A stretch of DNA of 12,266 nucleotides from Selenomonas sp. (GTDB lineage: Bacteria; Bacillota; Negativicutes; Selenomonadales; Selenomonadaceae). Under the pieces are notes generated by a model. The model searched no databases. It had not been told where the DNA came from and worked only from the letters and a program-made list of their open reading frames with translations. The stretch covers positions 1-12,266 of the forward strand of contig DOYB01000186.1 in NCBI GenBank assembly GCA_003518745.1, written 5' to 3'. Positions 6,001-12,266 of this stretch are shown here, piece after piece. The translations under genes were made by a program, and so were the position numbers. The stretch's first letter is position 1, and each line of letters opens with the position of its first letter.

Positions 6001-8448
6001 ATGCCAAGAATTAAAAAAAAGAACAATATAAAAACGGACAATATGCCGGCTTCGGACAAAGTACGTGACGAAGGCGTGAGCCACTCTCGCAGAGGGCGTC
6101 CCAGCAAGGCCGAGGTGCAGGCCAGACTGGAAAAAGAACAGAAGGAAAATACAAAAACCGCGTCAGGCGTAGAGCGGGAGAAGATTTTCGCATTGGATAT
6201 AGGCACCCGAAGCGTCATCGGCATCGTTGCGGAAAAAGACGAAGAAGGCGTGCTGCATGTCCTTGCCACAACCCGGCAGGAACATAAGACCCGGGCCATG
6301 CTTGACGGTCAAATCCACGATGTGCTTCAGGTCGCGACGGTAATCCGTCAGGTGAAGAAAACCCTGGCAGATCAGGTGGGGCCAATCTCCACCGCAGCCG
6401 TCGCTGCCGCAGGCCGAGCCCTCTATACCGCGACAGCCACCGCGACAGCCGAGATTGAAGGGCTCATCACCGAGGAGCAGCAGCGGAGCCTGAACTTTGC
6501 GGGTGTACAGGCAGCCCAGACGAAGCTGGCTGAAAACCATACCATAGAGGATCCTACCCTCTATTACTGCGTAGGCTACAGTACCATAGGCTACGCCCTT
6601 GATGACCTGCCGTTAAAGACCCTTGTCGGGCAAAAGGGAAAGAAGGCACAGGTAACGGTCATCGCAACCTTCCTGCCCCGTCAGGTCATCGACTCCATGC
6701 AGACCGCCCTCCATGAATGCATGCTGGAAATGCAGGCGCTGACACTGGAACCCATCGCGGCTATAAACGTGCTGATTCCCGTTTCAATGCGCCATCTGAA
6801 TCTGGTGCTGGTGGACATCGGAGCCGGCACTTCGGATATCGCCATAACCCGTAACGGCGCTGTGGTGGCTTATGGAATGGTTCCTCTTGCGGGGGACGAA
6901 ATTACTGAGGCTATTTCCAACAAATTCCTGCTTGACTTCAACGTAGCGGAAGAGGTTAAACGCAAGGCTGCCAACGGTCAAGGAGCCAGCTTCCGGGATA
7001 TTCTCGGCAATAGCCATGCCATGAAGGCCACGGAAATAATCGAACCCATCCTGCCCGATGTCCAGAAATTCGCTCATTCCATTGCAACTGAAATCCTGAA
7101 GCTGAACGGAGATCAGGCTCCCCAGGCTGTAATGCTTGTGGGAGGCGGATCATTGACACCAATGCTCCAGCAGTTTGTATCCCGTGAACTTGCCATCCCA
7201 GAGAACAGAGTGGCTGTCCGCAGGCCTGACGCCGTAGAAGGCATAGTGGACATACCTGACGAGCTGCGTCTGCCTGACGCGGTTACGCCTCTGGGCATAC
7301 TGAAGGTTGCGTCCGTAAACAAGCTGCATTTCCTGTCAGTATTCGTCAACGACACCTCCTACAGCCTGTTCCACTTCCGGGACCTTACGGTTTCAGACGC
7401 GTTGCTCAGTGCCGGAATACAGCTTAAGAAATTCGACGGTCATCCGGGGCTTGGCCTTATGGTCACCATCAATGGGAAAAAGAAGATTTTCCCCGGAACC
7501 ATGGGAACCTCTGCCGTTATAACTATGGATGGCAAGAACGTCACCCTCAACACTCCGATTCATGACAACAGCTATATAAACGTCATGCCCGGAAAGAATG
7601 GGCAATCCCCCGAGATTCCGGTCAAGAACGTAGTGACCACCATCCCCGGCTATGAAATCTATATCAACGATAAAAAGGCATTCATACAGCCCCGCCTTCA
7701 GGTCAACGGCAAGCCCGCAGATATGAACAGGCTGCTGGCAGACGGCGATGTTATAGAAAGCAGTGTTTCCAAGACAGTCGGGGAAGCGCTCCTCTCCGCG
7801 GGCTACCCGCCCACCGGCAGGAAAATACACTATAAGCTCAATGGCAGAGAGTCCACCTATTCCTGTTCACCGGAAATACTTTTGGAAGGTGAACCTGCAA
7901 CCATTTCCCAACCCATACAGGATGGGGATCATGTGGAATACATCGAAGATGGGGACCCAAAGCTCAAGGATGTACTCAACATCAAGGATTTGGAAATATC
8001 CACAATCATATACTACAATGATGAAGAATACCGAATTCCAACCGGAACCGTTCAGCTTGAGATGAACGGACATTCGGCAAGTCCCAACACTCTGCTGGAG
8101 GATGGCTGTGATATCAGGTTCCGCAAGGATGAACACCGCGTGGCCACCGTAAGCGATGCGCTTCTGGCTGTTGGCTTTCAGCCTCCGGCGGCAACAAGCC
8201 GGATTTCAGTACGTATTCTTGTCAACAATATGGATGTGGAGTTCACTTCGCCGATCAATAACAAGGATACCCTGGAAATCATCATGACACCTTTGGATCC
8301 CCCCGGCGATTCCCAAGGCAAACCGATAGAGCCAACTACCACGGGTACCCCATTCAGCGAAACGGAAATGGCTCAGGAACCAAAATCCGAACCCGCCCCC
8401 GAGCCACCGAAAAAAATGAGCATAGAAGATTTCATGAGGAGATTCTGA
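6001..8448 (+). CDS. FtsA-like actin-fold ATPase with C-terminal beta-grasp-like repeats
   Basis: 815 residues, about twice normal FtsA length. The core (about 60-435) has actin/Hsp70-fold signatures: phosphate-1 ALDIGTRSVIGIV (64-76), phosphate-2 VDIGAGTSDIAI (271-282) and the adenosine motif VMLVGGGSLTPML (377-389). The 80-residue insert after phosphate-1 resembles the FtsA/PilM subdomain rather than Hsp70. The N-terminal 60 residues are basic with RRGRPSK (30-36), AT-hook-like. Residues 440-765 contain three copies of TV-S/G-D/E-ALL-A-G (463, 592, 716) and about five units of the form NG-x-x-hydrophobic-x-N/T-P-DGD (near 507, 566, 626, 686, 739), resembling beta-grasp ThiS/MoaD/TGS folds. 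A Pro/Glu-rich linker leads to KKMSIEDFMRRF, possibly an FtsA-type membrane helix. Start: ATG at 6001 with GGAG 10 nt upstream. Monocistronic; a division or envelope-scaffold role is inferred. Confidence 0.8.
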   Translation: MPRIKKKNNIKTDNMPASDKVRDEGVSHSRRGRPSKAEVQARLEKEQKENTKTASGVEREKIFALDIGTRSVIGIVAEKDEEGVLHVLATTRQEHKTRAMLDGQIHDVLQVATVIRQVKKTLADQVGPISTAAVAAAGRALYTATATATAEIEGLITEEQQRSLNFAGVQAAQTKLAENHTIEDPTLYYCVGYSTIGYALDDLPLKTLVGQKGKKAQVTVIATFLPRQVIDSMQTALHECMLEMQALTLEPIAAINVLIPVSMRHLNLVLVDIGAGTSDIAITRNGAVVAYGMVPLAGDEITEAISNKFLLDFNVAEEVKRKAANGQGASFRDILGNSHAMKATEIIEPILPDVQKFAHSIATEILKLNGDQAPQAVMLVGGGSLTPMLQQFVSRELAIPENRVAVRRPDAVEGIVDIPDELRLPDAVTPLGILKVASVNKLHFLSVFVNDTSYSLFHFRDLTVSDALLSAGIQLKKFDGHPGLGLMVTINGKKKIFPGTMGTSAVITMDGKNVTLNTPIHDNSYINVMPGKNGQSPEIPVKNVVTTIPGYEIYINDKKAFIQPRLQVNGKPADMNRLLADGDVIESSVSKTVGEALLSAGYPPTGRKIHYKLNGRESTYSCSPEILLEGEPATISQPIQDGDHVEYIEDGDPKLKDVLNIKDLEISTIIYYNDEEYRIPTGTVQLEMNGHSASPNTLLEDGCDIRFRKDEHRVATVSDALLAVGFQPPAATSRISVRILVNNMDVEFTSPINNKDTLEIIMTPLDPPGDSQGKPIEPTTTGTPFSETEMAQEPKSEPAPEPPKKMSIEDFMRRF

Positions 8449-8458
8449 AGCCTGAACC

Positions 8459-8497
8459 AAAGAGGACGCCAGACCACTACGGCCTGACGTCCTCTTT
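8459..8497. terminator. Bidirectional terminator between convergent genes
   Basis: AAAGAGGACG (8459-8468) and CGTCCTCTTT (8488-8497) form a perfect 10-bp stem around a 19-nt loop that can pair further (CAG with CTG). It starts with A-residues and ends in TTTT. It sits 10 bases after the FtsA-like stop codon and about 30 bases after the stop of the minus-strand small gene, so it serves both. Confidence 0.85.
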
Positions 8498-8527
8498 TAT
8501 ACTCACGTTGAAAATGCGATATGCCTG

Positions 8528-8824
8528 TTATGCGTATACCTGCTGCATCATCCTGTCGAAGCCTTCCTCAGCTTCGATAGATCGGTACCTTACACAGGTT
8601 TTTTGCCAAGGTATTTCCCCATCTTTCAGTGACTGTTCCAATGCCCGGATAAATTTACGGATTTCAGGAGAATCCGCTTCGCCTTTTGGAAGCCGCAGGA
8701 ACTCAAGCACAGATGAATCAAATCGGTATCGCAATCGCCCTGAACAGCTCATATCCGTTCCTAGACTGTACCCTATAAGAAGAGAAGTTTCACGCTTTTT
8801 TACAACCGTACTCCAACCGAACAT
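8528..8824 (-). CDS. Small protein of unknown function, 98 residues
   Basis: I do not recognise this family. The protein starts MFGWSTVVKKRETSLLIGYS, predicted as beta-strand-rich up to about residue 45. The second half (about 50-98) is charged and helical, ending in DRMMQQVYA. It has two cysteines, no signal peptide and no membrane segment. Start: ATG at 8824, with AAAGGGTGG 5 nt upstream; a TTG at 8842 would add six residues with no better ribosome site. Support for a real gene is the ribosome site, its own convergent terminator and the lack of a competing ORF. A TATAAT (8910-8915) on the minus strand may be its -10, but no good -35 goes with it. It stands alone between the FtsA-like gene and the UvrD-like gene. 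Confidence 0.65.
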   Translation of the reverse strand: MFGWSTVVKKRETSLLIGYSLGTDMSCSGRLRYRFDSSVLEFLRLPKGEADSPEIRKFIRALEQSLKDGEIPWQKTCVRYRSIEAEEGFDRMMQQVYA

Positions 8825-9037
8825 AACAACCACCCTTTCCAATATATCTTTACAGGGAACTTTATTCTACATGGAAAGGATATTTCCTGCACAAAATTAA
8901 ATAAAATTTATTATATTTTTCTAGCTATAAATACTATTTATGCTACAATAAATGATTTCATATCGTTTTTGCCGTTCTTCCTATTGTTCAACCTATTATC
9001 CCACTTAACCGGCAGCGATAGAACAGTATACCTGCAC
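8825..9037. other. AT-rich intergenic region without a visible gene
   Basis: These 213 bp hold no ORF or hairpin terminator that I can support. A TATAAT on the minus strand (8910-8915) may belong to the small gene to its left. No hairpin follows the UvrD-like gene that stops at 9038, so its transcript may end by another mechanism or run into the small gene. Confidence 0.5.
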
Positions 9038-11560
9038 TCAACTCTGCTGTCTGAAAAATGGGCCTTCCGCCACTGATGCCCCAACCCTTTTTGACGCGCC
9101 TCCAATCTTGCCGATCATGACATCAGTCCAATCGGAGAAATAACTTCCCGTAAAGGAATACAGCTCCAGCATATCCCCAAGGGCTTCGTAAAAGCCCCTG
9201 TCATTCCCAAATTTCCTGCGCCATGCGCTTCTTGCGCCAGGGATAAGATTTTCCCTGCCCTGCTCTGACAGGAAATATGCCCCAAGGAACTCCTCCCCCT
9301 CTATATCAGGATTCTTCAACAGCCCTTCTACGCTATTCGCACGATTCCTTCCCCTATTGCTCCAATCAGCAGATATCCGGGCATAGCTTTCCAGAGCAGA
9401 GGGAAAGTCATTTCTGCTCTCCAGCAGCTTGCCCCGGCAATAGGCAGCCATATTGCTGTCCCTGCCATCATGTGAATATATATTGAAGGCCAGCTCGTAC
9501 TGACCAAAGTTCAGCGCGTTTTCAGCAATCTCAAGGGGATTTTCCCCAATGTCCTCGCGAATGGAAAGCCTGAGATATTCCAGCCATGTCTGACTGCCTC
9601 CCGGCCGCTGTCCCTCAAGCTCATCACACCTATCAAGCAGCCCCTTATCAGCCGCTTCGGCAAGGAAGCTGTAAATCCGAGTGCCCGGAAGCGCCTCCTT
9701 TTCGTAAATAATCAAACATCCATTGCCCCGAGTCGCCCCAACATAAAAATACTTCCATGCCATAACCGGATTGAACCTCAATTCGCTCAATATGTCATAG
9801 AGCAGGACCGACGGGTATTCCATTCCCTTGCAGTCTATAACATCAGTCACGGCATCCCCTTCACGAAGCCTGAAATCCTTTTTCCCCTCCGATTCGCGGA
9901 ATGCGAAAATTGCCTGCAGCTCACCTGAATCGGTTTTCCTCCAGAGTTCTTCGATAAGCCTCCTTTGATTATCCGCGCCGGGGCAAATCCACACAGGGCG
10001 CATTCCCCTTGCAGCAAGGGGCGGCACCTGTATCTCCTCTATCTCTGACTGCTTCAAGCTCAAGATATCACTGGTTCTAAAATACTGCACCACATAGTTC
10101 TGAAAATCTATCACGCTACGACCGGATCTGTAATTATAGTGCAGGTAGTGGGGCCTGATACTGTTTTCCTCCAAAGCTCTTCCCCTGTAGCGGGCATAGG
10201 AATTAGCCACCGTACGCATCCAGCCTTCATTGAAATAGGTTGGCTGAACCATTTGACAACGATCCGATGCCATACGGCTGGCCTTCGCATCCCCAAGCAA
10301 ATGAAAAATCGCCAAAAGCTCCATCTGAGTCAGATCCTGACACTCGTCAACGAAAACAGCCTCATAAACCTTGCCTTTTTCCTTCGTTGGCGGCACCTTC
10401 AAAATCATACGGGCTATGTCATTATCATCAAACAACAGCCGACGTCTTAGATACGTCTGGTATTTTTCATAGGTGCCATAAAGGTTTTTCACCCAAAGAA
10501 TATCCTTCACACTGTCCTTCTTCTCGTCACGAAGGCGCTCCTGATACTCCTCCTCCGACAAATACTCCGGTATACCGTCAAGCCTCCCGAAATCTATGTC
10601 AATGGGAACAGTCCCCTTGATAATACCATGGATTTCCCTCCATACCGCCAGAAGTGTCGTTTCATTGCTCTGCTGGGAAAACGCGGGGTCATTATGATTC
10701 CAGAACCGGGTCCAGTCTACCTCTTCCCGCCAAAATCTGCGGAAAACCGCCATGCTTTGCGCCGCGTTAAGCAGGCTGCGCTCCGGCAGCCTTGGATAGT
10801 TCTTCATCAGCCTGGACTTCAGAAAGTCGAAGGTCGTCCTTATATCAGTCAGCCCTGCGGCCCCCTCATTAGCAAAGCTCTTCTTCAGTTCAAAGCTAAG
10901 TGTGTATACAAGATTTTCAGACATCGTAAGATACAGGCAGCGCCGCTTTCCGCCACTTGCCTGATCATGAATCCACTTCAGCCCCACAACGGATTTTCCC
11001 GCGCCGGCATTGCCAATGACGGAAAGATTCTCCATGGACTCTCCGCTCTCCATTACGCTCCGCTGAGCCTCATCAAACACAAAATGTCCGGGATTTGCCA
11101 GATACTCCCCGAAGGAGATTGTACCCTCCCTTTGGATATCCTGCCAAGAGGTCATACGGCGCAAGAAATCACCCACATCATAGTAAACATAGCCTATACT
11201 CTTGCCGGTTATATTCCTGATGTCCACCATCTGACGGTCATGGCGGCTTATCTTAAGCAGTGTCAGTATACCTCCATTCAGCACCATGCTCAATCTATGG
11301 TCTCCTATGCGCCTCTTGAACACGCGCCTTCCCCTGCGTCCTGCTACCAGTTTGATATCGTTTCCGGCAGCCCTTCTAGTTCCACGAAATATATCCTCCA
11401 GCTTGGCAAGACGCGAGCCGAAGGTCTTCCAGAAACGTTCCTGATACTCCCTAGGAACATTCCTGAAGATATGCTTATCAAACTGTATTCCGCGGATAAG
11501 TCCCTCCGGTCTTTTCGACCTGCTCCCATTATCCATGATAATACCCCAAGTCTCTTTCAA
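9038..11560 (-). CDS. UvrD/Rep-like SF1 helicase with RelE/ParE-like N-terminal domain and TPR-like C-terminus
   Basis: 840 residues. Helicase motifs are complete: Q-like FDEAQ (162-166), Walker A GNAGAGKS (183-190), Walker B DECQD (405-409), NYRS (475-478), motif V DVIDCKGMEYPSVLL (573-587), motif VI YFYVGATRG (604-612). Residues about 25-110 look like a RelE/ParE toxin fold: two helices (from HIFRNVPREYQERFW), then GNDIKLV, VFKRRIGDHRLSMV and a strand LTLLKISRHD, the RelE order of strands. The C-terminus (about 670-740) has TPR-like helices with A-x-N-x-G-x-Y-A patterns. There is no nuclease motif. Start: TTG at 11560, with GAGG 7 nt upstream, two bases after the preceding stop; an ATG at 11536 (832 residues) is a possible alternative. 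It is probably co-translated with the coiled-coil gene upstream. Role is unproven; defence or RNA/DNA stress response is inferred. Confidence 0.85.
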   Translation of the reverse strand: MKETWGIIMDNGSRSKRPEGLIRGIQFDKHIFRNVPREYQERFWKTFGSRLAKLEDIFRGTRRAAGNDIKLVAGRRGRRVFKRRIGDHRLSMVLNGGILTLLKISRHDRQMVDIRNITGKSIGYVYYDVGDFLRRMTSWQDIQREGTISFGEYLANPGHFVFDEAQRSVMESGESMENLSVIGNAGAGKSVVGLKWIHDQASGGKRRCLYLTMSENLVYTLSFELKKSFANEGAAGLTDIRTTFDFLKSRLMKNYPRLPERSLLNAAQSMAVFRRFWREEVDWTRFWNHNDPAFSQQSNETTLLAVWREIHGIIKGTVPIDIDFGRLDGIPEYLSEEEYQERLRDEKKDSVKDILWVKNLYGTYEKYQTYLRRRLLFDDNDIARMILKVPPTKEKGKVYEAVFVDECQDLTQMELLAIFHLLGDAKASRMASDRCQMVQPTYFNEGWMRTVANSYARYRGRALEENSIRPHYLHYNYRSGRSVIDFQNYVVQYFRTSDILSLKQSEIEEIQVPPLAARGMRPVWICPGADNQRRLIEELWRKTDSGELQAIFAFRESEGKKDFRLREGDAVTDVIDCKGMEYPSVLLYDILSELRFNPVMAWKYFYVGATRGNGCLIIYEKEALPGTRIYSFLAEAADKGLLDRCDELEGQRPGGSQTWLEYLRLSIREDIGENPLEIAENALNFGQYELAFNIYSHDGRDSNMAAYCRGKLLESRNDFPSALESYARISADWSNRGRNRANSVEGLLKNPDIEGEEFLGAYFLSEQGRENLIPGARSAWRRKFGNDRGFYEALGDMLELYSFTGSYFSDWTDVMIGKIGGASKRVGASVAEGPFFRQQS

Positions 11561-11562
11561 TT

Positions 11563-12255
11563 CTAATCCTCAATGTCTTCATTTATCTGTGAAACAGCCT
11601 CCGTCAAAAACTTCTCCAATGCCTCACTGTCACTGTGCACCATTTTCTCGATCAGCCGCTGAAGGGCTTCATACTCCGCCTTTTTAAGCTTCGTTTCGCA
11701 GAGCATGTCATAAGCGCCCTCCAGGAAAATCTTTATCCGCTGTCTTTCACCGCAGGATTTCAAAGCCAGTTCATATTCATGCACGAGGATATCATAATCG
11801 TGATCCGTCCTGTGTCTATACTCATAGGTACCGGACTGCTTCGAGTCCTCGGAAATGGCCTTCATTGCCTTTATGGCGTTGTTAAAATCCTTATTGTAAA
11901 GCTTTTGGCTGAGTGTGTCTGCCCGTTGATTGAATTCCTTCATGGTATCCTCGAACTCCTCAACAGCCTCCTTGAATTTCAACAGTATACCCATTTGAGA
12001 CTTCAATCCGGACTGACCGTCACGCATTTCCTCAAATACACCGTTAAGCTTGTCAGTCTGTTCTCGAAGCCCCTCAAGCCGTTTGCCATAGTCCTCAAAG
12101 GTCTCTGCCGCCCCTTTGGCTGCCAGTTTTTCATTGAGCTCATCCACATAGCTGTTGAGCTGGCGTATATACTTGTCGATTTCCTCTAAACCCTTATGGT
12201 ATTTTATAACAGCTTCACACACCCGCTGCAAATCCTCTTTAGTTTCAGATGACAT
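11563..12255 (-). CDS. Coiled-coil protein, partner of the UvrD-like helicase gene
   Basis: A 230-residue acidic, almost wholly helical protein with no recognised family. Heptad-like patterns run from about 8 to 130 (for example LEEIDKYIRQLNSYVDELNEKL at 23-44, broken by an AAKGAA turn near 45-50), followed by a hinge rich in Ser/Lys/Tyr/His (130-155) and two or three more helices (157-228). There is no signal peptide or membrane segment, so it is likely cytoplasmic and oligomeric. Start: ATG at 12255 with GGAGG 6 nt upstream at the window edge; the promoter lies outside. Its TAG at 11563-11565 is two bases from the TTG of the helicase, and the helicase ribosome site lies in its last codons, so the two are translationally coupled. 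It may be an adaptor, sensor or inhibitor of the helicase, by inference only. Confidence 0.8.
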   Translation of the reverse strand: MSSETKEDLQRVCEAVIKYHKGLEEIDKYIRQLNSYVDELNEKLAAKGAAETFEDYGKRLEGLREQTDKLNGVFEEMRDGQSGLKSQMGILLKFKEAVEEFEDTMKEFNQRADTLSQKLYNKDFNNAIKAMKAISEDSKQSGTYEYRHRTDHDYDILVHEYELALKSCGERQRIKIFLEGAYDMLCETKLKKAEYEALQRLIEKMVHSDSEALEKFLTEAVSQINEDIED

Positions 12256-12266
12256 CCTTTGCCTCC

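Noticed and set aside
5964..6299. 111-codon minus-strand frame across the start of the FtsA-like gene
   Set aside because: It overlaps the basic N-terminus and the phosphate-1 motif of the real gene; its Cys/Ser-rich translation looks like a shadow.
10628..11566. 312-codon open frame on the plus strand opposite the UvrD-like gene
   Set aside because: It lies antisense to a gene with complete helicase motifs and ribosome site. Its translation has no recognisable domain, and no good ribosome site precedes it.

Overview
This 12.3 kb window is bacterial chromosome, most likely from a Bacillota (Firmicutes) member. AGGAGG-type ribosome sites, frequent TTG starts, a 6S RNA with a Firmicutes-compatible fold, an FtsA-like protein and a FakA/DAK2-type protein all point that way. 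A Negativicutes relative (Selenomonas-like) is my best guess, but the sequence alone does not prove it. No tRNA, rRNA, transposase, phage structural gene or CRISPR array was found.

Layout. Positions 1-116 hold a strong hairpin terminator. A YgbA-type Cys-rich protein (117-572, minus) is transcribed divergently from a 6S RNA gene (about 711-895, plus), and both have recognisable sigma-70-type promoters. A bidirectional terminator (902-939) separates the 6S gene from a minus-strand pair: a FakA-like DAK2 protein (4328-5584) followed 59 nt later by a SWIM-SNF2 helicase (1014-4268). A 400 bp intergenic region (5585-6000) carries a palindrome inside a putative promoter and two to three copies of a foldable repeat. 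It separates this pair from the plus-strand gene for a large FtsA-like actin-fold protein with repeated beta-grasp-like C-terminal modules (6001-8448). That gene converges through a bidirectional terminator on a small unknown gene (8528-8824, minus). The right end is a tight two-gene minus-strand unit: a coiled-coil protein (11563-12255) and then a UvrD-like SF1 helicase with a RelE/ParE-like N-terminal domain and TPR-like C-terminus (9038-11560).

Most interesting points: (1) the RelE/ParE-UvrD-TPR fusion coupled to a coiled-coil gene, a candidate defence or RNA/DNA-stress module; (2) the FtsA-like protein with an AT-hook-like N-terminus, about five beta-grasp-like repeats and a possible C-terminal membrane helix; (3) a FakA-like protein that has lost the metal-binding Asp motif but keeps the middle-domain Cys/His set; (4) the structured intergenic repeats. 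All functional statements come from motif reading without database searches.
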